Shown in pieces: positions 26,471-35,503 of a stretch of 64,000 bases of DNA (its first letter is position 1; the number at the start of each line of letters is the position of its first letter). The position numbers were made by a program, and so were the translations under genes. Below the pieces are notes generated by a model that searched no databases, was not told the DNA's origin, and saw only the letters and a program-made list of their open reading frames with translations. This DNA comes from Methylomonas sp. AM2-LC. Lineage in GTDB: Bacteria; Pseudomonadota; Gammaproteobacteria; Methylococcales; Methylomonadaceae. The stretch is taken from NCBI RefSeq assembly GCF_039904985.1, contig NZ_CP157006.1, forward strand, positions 1-64,000, read 5' to 3'.

Positions 26471-27805
26471 ATGCATGTAGAAATCGGTAGAGACGATTAC
26501 CAGTTGAACAAAAACAAAAGAGATGTTCCTGTTATCTTGGATTACACATCATTGGTAAATGCCCACATGCTTGTTCTTGGAAAATCAGGCACGGGGAAAA
26601 CAACATTTCTTAAAAGTTTGATAAATAAATTTTTGTCTCGGCCTAACGCACCAAGAATTCACATCATGGATGTGCATGGAGATATAGAGATAAACGGATG
26701 CTCTTCTGTAAAATTTTCTGAATCAACTGAGTACGGGTTAAACCCATTTGTCGTGTCGTCTGATGAACATTTTGGAGGAGTGCGAAAAAGGATTCAAGAT
26801 TTTATAGCGGTAGTTAATGGGACAAATAAATTGGGTCCGCGTCAGATAGCAGTTATGCGGAACATTCTTACAGATTTATACGCGGCCAATGGATTCTTTG
26901 CAGACAACCCTAAATCATGGCTACTAAATGACGGCTTCGAAAGAAAAAGGGCAAAAAAATACCCCAATATGGACGATGCTTGCAGATTTTCTTTTGGGAA
27001 GCTTAAACAATTAATGGTTGGTGGAGACTCAAAATCGTTTGTAAAGTTAGAAGAGTTAAATAAAACCACCTCAAGAATATACCGTAATACAAAAAATTTA
27101 CATAAACGTGGCCAGCAAGATGAAAAGCTACTAAAGGAATCCCTGGAATTACGAACGGAAGCTATATCGCTGTATAAGTCATATATTGAAAACTTAGAAA
27201 CGGGTAAAGAACTATCTGATTTTATTAAATATGAATCTAAGGACTTGCTCAAGTCTGTATTTGATCGATTTGAAAACCTTAAAGAGATAGGTATTTTTAA
27301 ATGCAAAACACCTCCTTTTGATGGAACGACTCCTGTCTGGCGATATGATCTATGCGCACTTAGAGAAGATGAAAAACGGATGTTTGTCGAATTTCGATTA
27401 CAAGAAATTTTTGCAAGCGCAATGGAGCGTGGTCACATAGGTGGTGGCGCCATTAGAGAAATTATTGTTATCGATGAAGCCCATTTATTTTTCAGGGACG
27501 ATGAGAACAACATTATTAATACGATAGCAAAGGAAGGGCGTAAATTTGGATTAGGCTTAATTTGTGCCAGTCAATCACCAACGCATTTTTCAGATGATTT
27601 TTTTTCGAATGTTGCATCGAAAGTGGTTTTAGGTGTCGATCAAATGTATTGGGATAATTTAGTAAAAAAAATGAGGCTAGATTTAAAGCTTTTACAGTTT
27701 CTTAAGCCATTTAATGTCCTTGCGTTACAAACAAGCGTTAAAGAAGAAATTTCAGCAAGATTTACACTTGTTAAAATCGAAAACAGCAGGTCAAATATAT
27801 TATGA
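26471..27805 (+). CDS. HerA/DUF87-type ATPase of the conjugation module
   Basis: The 444-residue protein has Walker A GTGKT (residues 40-44), Walker B IVIDEAHLFF (Asp335, Glu336) and the following SQSPTHFSDDFF segment typical of HerA/VirD4-like hexameric motors. The middle (about 170-280) is charged and probably coiled. It could act in DNA processing for transfer; its exact partner is not evident. It is first in a tight operon: the stop overlaps the next gene (ATGA), and box 1 lies upstream. Confidence 0.75.
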   Translation: MHVEIGRDDYQLNKNKRDVPVILDYTSLVNAHMLVLGKSGTGKTTFLKSLINKFLSRPNAPRIHIMDVHGDIEINGCSSVKFSESTEYGLNPFVVSSDEHFGGVRKRIQDFIAVVNGTNKLGPRQIAVMRNILTDLYAANGFFADNPKSWLLNDGFERKRAKKYPNMDDACRFSFGKLKQLMVGGDSKSFVKLEELNKTTSRIYRNTKNLHKRGQQDEKLLKESLELRTEAISLYKSYIENLETGKELSDFIKYESKDLLKSVFDRFENLKEIGIFKCKTPPFDGTTPVWRYDLCALREDEKRMFVEFRLQEIFASAMERGHIGGGAIREIIVIDEAHLFFRDDENNIINTIAKEGRKFGLGLICASQSPTHFSDDFFSNVASKVVLGVDQMYWDNLVKKMRLDLKLLQFLKPFNVLALQTSVKEEISARFTLVKIENSRSNIL

Positions 27806-28530
27806 GTCCGAAGGCATACAGTATTATAGATAATTCTTTTTCAAGCTACGATGACGCAACAGAATTTGCAGTTGTTTTGTCTCGTGAAACTAAAAATATA
27901 TACCAGGTAATGCCAGACGGAATGTTTGGATTTACTGCCTCTAAAACTATAACTAATACTGGAAACAAAATTACTCATGCTAATGAAAGACATGATGAAC
28001 TTTTAATATCAGGCGAATATAAACAATCATTTCTTGGATTTATTGAAAACTATCTCGAAATTATGGTTGGTGTCTTCATGATATTAAAGCCAGTCAGTAC
28101 GATATATTTAGCTTTTAGACTAGTAGCAATACAAGATTTTCCTGAGTGGATTAACAGAGCAGGTTTAATTGGATTTACGAAAGCTCTTGGCGTGTTTTGG
28201 TTTGCGTATGGTTTGAGATTCATATATTCGTACTTTTCAAACAGGATATATTTTGAGGATGACGGTGTCATTTTAAGAAAAGGATTGATTGCGTTAAGCC
28301 AGGTTCAAATAAGATATTTGGATATAAAAACAGTTCAAGTGTCGCAAAGCATAACTGAACGTATGTTAGGTATAGGAACTCTTCGAATGGATTCAGCGGG
28401 TCGTAACGGGATGGATGATATTAAATTTAAAAACATAAGAAATCCTATATATATACGTCGCCTTATCCAAAAGAAAATTGATTCAGTAAATAAAAACAAT
28501 TTTAGAGATTCGATACGAGATCATATCTGA
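27802..28530 (+). CDS. Membrane protein with bacterial PH domain
   Basis: The 242-residue protein has hydrophobic segments near residues 85-105 and 120-150. A C-terminal PH-like (YdbS/YdbT type) domain follows, with NRIYFEDDGVILRKGLIALSQ (at about 153-173) and the pattern IRYLDIKTVQVSQSITERML. The role in conjugation is unknown. It overlaps both neighbours, with the HerA-like gene before and the relaxase-like gene after (TGATG), so it is translated together with them. Confidence 0.65.
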   Translation: MSPKAYSIIDNSFSSYDDATEFAVVLSRETKNIYQVMPDGMFGFTASKTITNTGNKITHANERHDELLISGEYKQSFLGFIENYLEIMVGVFMILKPVSTIYLAFRLVAIQDFPEWINRAGLIGFTKALGVFWFAYGLRFIYSYFSNRIYFEDDGVILRKGLIALSQVQIRYLDIKTVQVSQSITERMLGIGTLRMDSAGRNGMDDIKFKNIRNPIYIRRLIQKKIDSVNKNNFRDSIRDHI

Positions 28531-30839
28531 TGAAATTTTTAGATCTACAAAGCCTATTTCCTTTTCTTGAAAGAAAAAGAAAAGGTGGTATCCAAATAAC
28601 ACCTGTATTTAATGATGGTAATAATGAAGGGATTAAATCTATAAATAAAAGTGGGTATCTTGGCAGGCTTCCGGCTTTTCCAGAAGGTATAAAAGGGGAT
28701 GATTCTTCTAATCTGATTAAAAGTAGCGCTGAAATGATTCACGTTATTAAGCATGCTAGGGGATTTAATGGAGAAAGTAATCGAGAAAAATTTGAAACAC
28801 TGGTTATGAGTCCGATCATTCATCTGGCGAATATGGTTCATTATTTACCGGCATCCGAAAAAGAACACTTTGTTGAAATAGGTGGCTTATTTAAGATGTC
28901 GTTAGAAATGGGTTTGATTTCAATAAGAACCGCAGAATCTCGAATACTCACACGATCTGACATGGAGGTTCGGCGTGAAAATGCATTTCTTTGGGTTCAT
29001 GCGTGTTTTCTTAACGGCCTTTTTAATGAGGCAGTTAAAACACTATCGAGGATAGATATTCACGACACAAAAAAAGATCAAGCCTTATGGACACCAGGAA
29101 AGCTACCACTTAGTGAGTGGATTGTAAAAAATGAAGTCAGTGAATATCAAATAAAATGGAATAAGGATGTTGATAGGCCATTTATGCATCGTTATGCTGT
29201 TATGGCAATTGATGATCATCAAATGAGAATACTAAATCATGGTGAGAGATCAATACTGCAAACTCTACTGATGTCTTTACACGAAGAATGTCAACGGGAA
29301 TACGAAAATGAAGATGAATCGGGGCGTTTTGGTGCTAACCCTCTTACCAAAATTAATTCAAAAATCAAAATAAAGGTAATTGAGAGGGATATAAATACGC
29401 GCGGTGATAATTACGGTCTCCCAGTGGCAGGTATGCATTTAGAGCCATGGATCATCGATGCGATGAAAGAGTTGTTAAAAAAACTAGTTTGGAAAACAAA
29501 CGAAGAAAATGGGCGTGTATGGCATGGACCTGATGGAATTTTTATAATTTGGCCACAAGGTGGCGACGATCTAAAAAAGCAACTAAAGGACAGTGAATGT
29601 CCATATGTGCCGCAAAACATGGAAGGCTTAGCTGACTTACTATTAAATGCAGAAATCATTAGTCCAAACAGAGAGAATGGTTCAATGTTTGAAATTGAAA
29701 TACCTGTGTTCGGGAGTCAAGAAAAAGAATTGCGCGATGCTATAAAAATGGCTAGGTTTGAGACATTGTACGGAAAGATTGATGAAAAAGATCTTTTGGT
29801 GACGAGTTATCCATTGATAGTAAGATCAGGAGTTTTCGATGATTCGCCTGCGGATCAGGTAAATAAATCCGAAAAAATACAAAATACATTAATAGACGCT
29901 GGTAATCAGCAGCAAGATAATACGTACGAAGAATATCAACATAATGAAGATATATCACTTGATGGATTAATGGGACGTATTGTTGAAAATGTAGATTCTA
30001 CACCTAAATCTATCCTGATTAACACTAATAAAGAAACTGAAATTAAAGCTATAATTTCTGAAAGCACTGATTTAGTTAATTCAAAGGATATCGGTAATCA
30101 GAGAGTGAGCTACGACGATGAAATATTTAAAGAAGCAGACAACTTATATACTACATATCCAGACGATTATGAAGATATAGTTGAGTCATGTAATGGTAAT
30201 AATCAAATAAATAAACACATTAACCAAGAAAGTATAAGAAAATTCACGACGGAATCATATACCGAGATAAATGAAATACAAGTAAAAGAAAATTCAAATA
30301 ATAATGTTGTTGAGTTAATAACTGAAGTCGATAATACTTATCATAATGATGAAAATTTTATTGAACCAAAAACTATAATTTTATTTGATAATGTTACTGG
30401 GGAAATTTTCAGCGAATATCATAACGAAACCAATGTCACGGAATTAAATGAAATACCTGAAAATGCTATTAACGTAAACACAGATATTTGTGGCTTATTT
30501 GGGGGAGTAAGCGAAAAGTCAAAAGGCAGGAAGGTTGTTAATAATTTAAAAATTACCCCGCATGTCAATTCGAATAATTCAGAGGATCGTGCGAGATTAA
30601 TTGTTAAACGATTACAAAAAATAACTGATGGAAGCTGGATATATTTGGGAAACAACCGAACAAAGGTTTTTACAGAGGTATTCAAACGTTATAAGTTAGA
30701 GTTAAATGATTGTGTCAAAGCACTTAGATCTGCCGATCTATTGGAGATGATAAACGGATTGGATACAGCTTTTGAGGATAACGGACGACCAGATTCAAGA
30801 TATATTATTTTGAAAATAGATATTAAAAACTACAAATAG
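28530..30839 (+). CDS. traI: TraI_2-type relaxase-like protein (MOBH), divergent active site
   Basis: The 769-residue protein has the N-terminal TraI_2 pattern (HLANMVHYLPASEKEHF, then GGLFKMSLEMGL), a linker, and a C-terminal winged-helix-like region (about 690-765). In MOBH relaxases the first part carries an HD-type metal site. Here His is replaced in GGLFKMSLEM, and the usual HD pair appears lost (NGLFNEA). Residues 440-660 are a long acidic, Asn-rich low-complexity linker. It lies 8 bases before traD, the usual relaxase/coupling pair, so it probably still starts transfer or has become an accessory. Confidence 0.7.
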   Translation: MKFLDLQSLFPFLERKRKGGIQITPVFNDGNNEGIKSINKSGYLGRLPAFPEGIKGDDSSNLIKSSAEMIHVIKHARGFNGESNREKFETLVMSPIIHLANMVHYLPASEKEHFVEIGGLFKMSLEMGLISIRTAESRILTRSDMEVRRENAFLWVHACFLNGLFNEAVKTLSRIDIHDTKKDQALWTPGKLPLSEWIVKNEVSEYQIKWNKDVDRPFMHRYAVMAIDDHQMRILNHGERSILQTLLMSLHEECQREYENEDESGRFGANPLTKINSKIKIKVIERDINTRGDNYGLPVAGMHLEPWIIDAMKELLKKLVWKTNEENGRVWHGPDGIFIIWPQGGDDLKKQLKDSECPYVPQNMEGLADLLLNAEIISPNRENGSMFEIEIPVFGSQEKELRDAIKMARFETLYGKIDEKDLLVTSYPLIVRSGVFDDSPADQVNKSEKIQNTLIDAGNQQQDNTYEEYQHNEDISLDGLMGRIVENVDSTPKSILINTNKETEIKAIISESTDLVNSKDIGNQRVSYDDEIFKEADNLYTTYPDDYEDIVESCNGNNQINKHINQESIRKFTTESYTEINEIQVKENSNNNVVELITEVDNTYHNDENFIEPKTIILFDNVTGEIFSEYHNETNVTELNEIPENAINVNTDICGLFGGVSEKSKGRKVVNNLKITPHVNSNNSEDRARLIVKRLQKITDGSWIYLGNNRTKVFTEVFKRYKLELNDCVKALRSADLLEMINGLDTAFEDNGRPDSRYIILKIDIKNYK

Positions 30840-30847
30840 AGCCAAAA

Positions 30848-32668
30848 ATGTCATCAAATGGTTACGATCATTATGTAAGAAAACCTTACGAATTGTACAT
30901 TGCAATAGGATGGCTAGTAGCTTGTCTATCAGTATTGGCTGGGTATTTTGTATTACCCGGTGGTCAAATCATGATCATGCCAATTCTGATTTATTTATAT
31001 CTTAGTGCACGGTCGGGACTTAAAAGCATAAAGCTAATCGGCAGAGGACCAAATCCTGGCAAAAAAAAGATGATGGCATTTATGCCCATTGATATATTAA
31101 TGGAAAAAATTAATCAAAAAAACATGTGGTTTGGGTGGGGGTTTGACTGGCAACCAAAACATACACAGAGAGCCGTTGATTACATGCAATCAGGCAATAT
31201 AGTAACCGACAAAGAGTTACCTGGTAGTCCATGGATACATGGACTTAATCAAGGAAAAGAAGAAGATATAGAAATACCACTCAAGTCATTGGAGGGGCAT
31301 ACAATTTTTTTTGGGACTACAGGTTCTGGGAAAACAAGAGCTTTTGAAGTTATGGTTACAGAAGCTATACATCGCGGCGATACTGTAATCATGATTGATC
31401 CAAAAGGAGATAAGGAACTCCGTGATCGAATGGAATTGGAATGTAATCGGTCAGGTAGATCAGATAGCTTTCTCTATTTTCACCCTGCATTCCCTAATGA
31501 AAGTATTAGGTTAGACACTATGCGAAATTTTACGAGAACAACGGAGATTGCTTCAAGAATTGCAGCTCTTTTGCCATCTCAGAGTGGTGGTTCAGATACT
31601 TTTACAGCGTTTGCATTTAGAGCTCTAAATTTAGTGGCTCAGGGTTTGATTGAGACCAATAAAAAGCCTAACTTACGATCTCTTAGATATTACATTGAAG
31701 GTGGTTCAGAATCATTGCTTGTTAACGCCATAAAAACACATGCCGGAAGAGTAGATAGTGGATGGGAAATAAGCTGTGAAAAATACATAGAAAAAGCCAA
31801 AAACGGAAAAGGAAGAAAGATGGAGTCCATAACAAATCCTGAATGGCTTGGCGTAATAGAGTGGTATCGTTCCGAATTAAGTAATACATCTAAAGGTAAT
31901 GAAGGTATTGATGGTTTGATTTCGCTTATAGAACACAACAGACTTCATTTTTCCAAAATGATAGCATCACTTATACCTGTTTTGAATATGCTTACATCCG
32001 GTGAGTTAGGGGAGCTTTTGTCACCTGAAGATGAGAATGATAAAAGACAAATTTACGATACGGGAAAAATTGTTGAGGGGAAATATGTCTTTTATGTAGG
32101 GCTCGATTCGTTATCAGACTCAATTGTATCTTCGGCTATAGGCTCAATTTTGTTATCTGATCTTGCATCTGTTGCCGGCCATATTTACAACAGTGGGAAA
32201 CGCAATGGACGTATATCCATGTTTGTCGACGAAGCAGCTGAGGTGGTTAACGCACCTTTTATTCAAATTTTAAACAAAGGGCGTGGTGCAGGGTTTCAAG
32301 TTGTTATGGCGACACAAACACTTCCAGATATCGTTGCTAGACTTGGAGATGAGGCAAAAGCAAGACAGGTTATAGGTAACTGTAATAACCTGATTTCGTT
32401 AAGAATTAAAGACGGTGAAACCCAAAAGTTTGTTTGTGAAACATTTGGTAAAACGTATATTCATACTATTCAACAAAGTATATCAAGCGCTGTAAATACT
32501 TCGGAGAACATCGTAAATTATGCAGGTAACAGAGGACAATCTTTGACCTATGCAGAGCATGACTTGTTTCCTCAGCATTTACTAGGACAGTTACCAAATT
32601 TTCACTATATCGCATCAATTGCAGGCGGAAGAATAATAAAGGGCAGATTGCCAATAATTGATAATTAG
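30848..32668 (+). CDS. traD: Type IV coupling protein TraD (SXT/TOL type)
   Basis: The 606-residue protein has two N-terminal membrane segments (about 17-55), Walker A GSGKT (159-163), and MIDPKGDKELRDRME directly after. A Walker B strand appears as ISMFVDEAAEVVN (near 456-468). It links the relaxosome to the secretion channel and pumps DNA at the inner membrane. The length and motif set fit the SXT/TOL TraD subfamily. It follows the relaxase-like gene by 8 bases and precedes a long leader for the next pair of genes. Confidence 0.92.
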   Translation: MSSNGYDHYVRKPYELYIAIGWLVACLSVLAGYFVLPGGQIMIMPILIYLYLSARSGLKSIKLIGRGPNPGKKKMMAFMPIDILMEKINQKNMWFGWGFDWQPKHTQRAVDYMQSGNIVTDKELPGSPWIHGLNQGKEEDIEIPLKSLEGHTIFFGTTGSGKTRAFEVMVTEAIHRGDTVIMIDPKGDKELRDRMELECNRSGRSDSFLYFHPAFPNESIRLDTMRNFTRTTEIASRIAALLPSQSGGSDTFTAFAFRALNLVAQGLIETNKKPNLRSLRYYIEGGSESLLVNAIKTHAGRVDSGWEISCEKYIEKAKNGKGRKMESITNPEWLGVIEWYRSELSNTSKGNEGIDGLISLIEHNRLHFSKMIASLIPVLNMLTSGELGELLSPEDENDKRQIYDTGKIVEGKYVFYVGLDSLSDSIVSSAIGSILLSDLASVAGHIYNSGKRNGRISMFVDEAAEVVNAPFIQILNKGRGAGFQVVMATQTLPDIVARLGDEAKARQVIGNCNNLISLRIKDGETQKFVCETFGKTYIHTIQQSISSAVNTSENIVNYAGNRGQSLTYAEHDLFPQHLLGQLPNFHYIASIAGGRIIKGRLPIIDN

Positions 32669-32850
32669 GTTTAAAAACTTAAAAGAGATTGTTCGAGAAA
32701 AACTATAAAAAGGGGGGCTCAGTAGTTTTATTTTCTGGGAAAAACCAACCTTATATGTTTAATTCTAAAATTATAAAAACGAACCAGAATATAACTGGTC
32801 ATAAAATGCAAAGGGGAAATAAAATTGAAATCAACCCTGAAGATAGTAAA

Positions 32851-32912
32851 TTGGAGAGCGAGCAAGGCCGTCGATAAACGGAGCTATCCCAGTGGGAATT
32901 CCCACGTCTCGC
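32851..32912 (+). ncRNA. Structured leader A upstream of the 183-residue gene
   Basis: In the 253-base gap after traD, TTGGAGAGCGAGCAAGGCCG (32851-32870) and the following bases form a fold. GCGAG (32858-32862) pairs with CTCGC (32908-32912), and the perfect palindrome GTGGGAATTCCCAC (32892-32905) lies inside. The first part aligns with leader B at 42879 (AAATTGGAGA, then GGCCGT, then a GCTA/CC end). It ends 9 bases before the next ATG, so it could control its translation. The 62-residue frame over this gap is not convincing. Confidence 0.35.
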
Positions 32913-32921
32913 GAAAACTGA

Positions 32922-33473
32922 ATGGCACAAGAAGAAGTAATTTTTAAAGTTAAAAACCCCAACGAGAAAGATTGCCTTGAGACGCCATCTATAGAATTAA
33001 AAAAGGCATGTAAGGCGGCTGGTATATATTCTCAGGCACAAGAGCTTTTTGCAAGATGGCCAAACCTTAGAGAGTCCAGTCAAAGACTGACCTCGCTTTT
33101 AACAAAACACTGGCCCGATCCTTTATCAAAAGAAAAGAGTTTGTTGGTTGAGTGTCTTGCAAAAGGTTTTAATTCGGCAAAAAAATTTGAAGATGATGAT
33201 GGAATGGAAGAACAGATTATATTTATTAGAGCTATTGTCTCAGAGCTTGAAAAATGCATGAAGACTACTTTAATGATTGAAAATGGTGGATATTGGGTAA
33301 AACATGAGACATGCGCCCACGATTATCTGGATGGAGTAATAAAGAGAGCGAATATTGAAGTATTAATGTGGATTAGAAATCCCCAGGAAGATGTAGTGAC
33401 TGATGGAATTAAGCTGATTTATGCATCGCGCGTATTTACAACGAATGAACTAAAGCTCGCAGGGTATTTATAA
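32922..33473 (+). CDS. Hypothetical protein, 183 residues, conjugation operon
   Basis: I do not recognise a family. The protein is soluble and mostly helical with several Trp and Cys residues (KHETCAHDYLDGV), and has no signal peptide. It lies between traD and the DUF4400 gene, a position where SXT-type elements carry small accessory transfer genes. The stop directly abuts the ATG of the next gene, so the two are coupled. Confidence 0.6.
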   Translation: MAQEEVIFKVKNPNEKDCLETPSIELKKACKAAGIYSQAQELFARWPNLRESSQRLTSLLTKHWPDPLSKEKSLLVECLAKGFNSAKKFEDDDGMEEQIIFIRAIVSELEKCMKTTLMIENGGYWVKHETCAHDYLDGVIKRANIEVLMWIRNPQEDVVTDGIKLIYASRVFTTNELKLAGYL

Positions 33474-34085
33474 ATGGGTAAACATTTTTTAATATGGATA
33501 ATGGTCTTAATATTCACACCTTTATCCATTGCTTTCTTTATGAAACCACCAACAATATTGAAGTATATAAAAAATGACTATGCATCAGCGACTACTATGT
33601 TAGGAGGTCAAGATGAAATAAATAGTGACCTTAATATTTTTTATTCAGAAAACCTATCTCTAGTTGCCAATTTTGTTAACGAATTTGAAGATAGAAAGGG
33701 GGATGCGCATTCATTTAGGGAAAAAGGTGGTGCAAGCGAATTGATGGCAGACATATCTAGTAACTGGTCTTCGTCTGTAAGGCTTCAGCTCTACAGTATG
33801 GCTCTACGTCTGTCGATTATAAAGCGTTGGGGTGTTTGGTTGATAATTCCATTTATGATTGGATGCGTGGTAGGTGCGTTAGAGCGGAAGTTGAAAACAG
33901 AAACTTTTGGTGGGCCTGTGCCACCAATATATAATACATCATCGCACATGTTGTTAGCATTGACATCAATAACTATACTATGGGTGATCTGCCCAATACC
34001 TATACCCGTATCTGTATTCCCTACAATGGGGGTCTTATTTAGTGTATTTGTCGGTTTAGCGGTAGCCAATTACCCAAACTATTAA
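33474..34085 (+). CDS. DUF4400 membrane protein of conjugative elements
   Basis: The 203-residue protein has an N-terminal membrane helix (about 5-23) and three more hydrophobic segments in the second half (near 120-138, 156-172, 178-198). The pattern WGVWLIIPFMIGCVVGALER, then a TFGGPVPPIYNTSSH segment, is that of DUF4400 proteins found in SXT-, IncA/C- and integrative-element transfer operons. The function is unknown, with a role in mating-pair or coupling functions likely. It is the last gene of the transcript; a conserved 3' segment follows. Confidence 0.75.
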   Translation: MGKHFLIWIMVLIFTPLSIAFFMKPPTILKYIKNDYASATTMLGGQDEINSDLNIFYSENLSLVANFVNEFEDRKGDAHSFREKGGASELMADISSNWSSSVRLQLYSMALRLSIIKRWGVWLIIPFMIGCVVGALERKLKTETFGGPVPPIYNTSSHMLLALTSITILWVICPIPIPVSVFPTMGVLFSVFVGLAVANYPNY

Positions 34086-34132
34086 AGCGAGTGCGGGACT
34101 CTTACTGTAAAGATATTAGACCTTCCTGATGG
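34086..34132 (+). repeat. Conserved 3' segment after an operon end, copy 1
   Basis: Directly after the DUF4400 stop the sequence AGCGAGTGCGGGA, then GTAAAGAT and later TCCT, matches the sequence directly after the lipoprotein gene at 51070-51117 (AGCGAGTGCCGGA, GTAAAGAT, TCCT) at about 70 percent of positions. It may be an RNA-processing or termination signal, or the scar of duplicated gene ends. Confidence 0.5.
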
Positions 34133-34785
34133 TACGTTTAAAGAACTCGGCAAAGTCTTCGGGCCATGTTGGGGTTATTTAACTGTTGTGACATAGCAAT
34201 GCTATAAACTAAAAGATTGAAATCAAGTGAAGGTAATAGTTGGCAAGGAGCCTGTTATCGAGATTTGCCGGAATAACTGTGCAAGTCGATGATTTAGCGG
34301 CTTTGAATCCAATAGCCAGCCATGAACTCACTTCTTAATTTTAGGTAATTCCGTCATGATATAAGACATATTAGGAAACGGTGTATCCAATGACGTTACT
34401 CGACACCTAGCGGTCTGTGGCAATACCGAAAGTTCTCCGACTGGTTTTGCCTGGTTAACTGACACTGATCTTCAGCAACATCAAAAATTATATAGTGAAG
34501 TGGCTAATTGTTTCTATTGATGAAGAGCCGTAACCAGAACGATTTAACATTATGAATTCTGGAATACCCGCACGTAAATAAGCAATTAGATATTGTACTT
34601 TTGTAAAATTTGTGAACTGCTTCATAAAATAGTATGATTCTGTCAAACTTTATTGTCTCTAAAATTAGCCACTTGCATTTCTACAGTTGTTATGAGGCAT
34701 TCAGGTCTGCAACTTTGAATTTAACCTTTAACTGTCGTACTTCGGAGTACAGAAGTAAGGCCAAACCTTAGACCTGAGACGAACT
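34133..34785. other. Intergenic region with possible decayed coding sequence
   Basis: No intact gene is seen in these 650 bases. A stretch near 34391-34522 can be read for about 43 codons on the + strand without a start (VTRHLAVCGNTESS and on) and may be a decayed transposase-like gene. The 5' leader of the next gene carries a perfect hairpin GTACT-TCGG-AGTAC (34737-34750). Confidence 0.35.
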
Positions 34786-35421
34786 ATGAATAAACTAACT
34801 CGCATTGTTAGATTTACCCTCTGTGCTAGCGCAATTTCTCTTTCAACGTCAGCCCAAGCAACCGATCTGGTTTTTACCGCAGATACTTCATCAATTAAAG
34901 GCGAGACAGGCACCTTTTATTTGGATTTTATCAGTGGCGGCAATTCAACCAGTAACTTCGCTACGATTTCGTCTTTCAGCACAGATGGTACGCTAGGCGT
35001 AATTACACCATTGGGCGAAGTCAGTGGAAGCCTTCCGTCAACAGTCGATTTCGGAACTGACACAACTCTATTTAATGAATATGCGCAAAACATCACTTTT
35101 GGAAATCAAATTTCCTTTCACCTGAATTTGACGGAAAACGCCCCAGACCCATTAGGCACACCCGATTCGTTTTCGGCATTTGTTGCTTATAGCGGCAGTA
35201 ATTTCACGCAAACCACTGATCCAACCGGCAGTAATGCCTTATTCCTGTTCAATATAGATGGTACTGCAAGTGGCAACTTGAATGTTTATACCCTAAGTAA
35301 TGGTAACAGTCCTTGGCAAGTATCTAACATTTCAGCAGTACCTGAACTCTCCGAAGCATGGTTGTTGATGTTTGGATTGATGGGATTGGGATTAAAGGCA
35401 AAAAGACAGCAACGCGTTTAA
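34786..35421 (+). CDS. PEP-CTERM sorted surface protein C
   Basis: The 211-residue protein has a signal peptide (residues 1-25, ending in SAQA). The mature part is a beta-rich domain (LVFTADTSSIKGETGTFYLD) like other short PEP-CTERM proteins. The tail AVPELSEAWLLMFGLMGLGL with the basic end KAKRQQRV fits an exosortase signal, though Glu-Leu replaces Glu-Pro. It is exported and probably bound in the outer envelope or matrix. It is unrelated in its middle to proteins A and B. It precedes the 985-residue gene in the same direction. Confidence 0.75.
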   Translation: MNKLTRIVRFTLCASAISLSTSAQATDLVFTADTSSIKGETGTFYLDFISGGNSTSNFATISSFSTDGTLGVITPLGEVSGSLPSTVDFGTDTTLFNEYAQNITFGNQISFHLNLTENAPDPLGTPDSFSAFVAYSGSNFTQTTDPTGSNALFLFNIDGTASGNLNVYTLSNGNSPWQVSNISAVPELSEAWLLMFGLMGLGLKAKRQQRV

Positions 35422-35503
35422 ACACCCTAGCAGAATCGTATTAGATAATTCGTGAATTCAATGTTCACTAATCCCCAATTGATCAAAAAAATGGAGCAAA
35501 GAG

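Noticed and set aside
32689..32877. 62-residue frame between traD and the 183-residue gene
   Set aside because: It has a TTG start without ribosome site and covers the structured leader; Lys/Asn-rich low-complexity sequence explains its openness.
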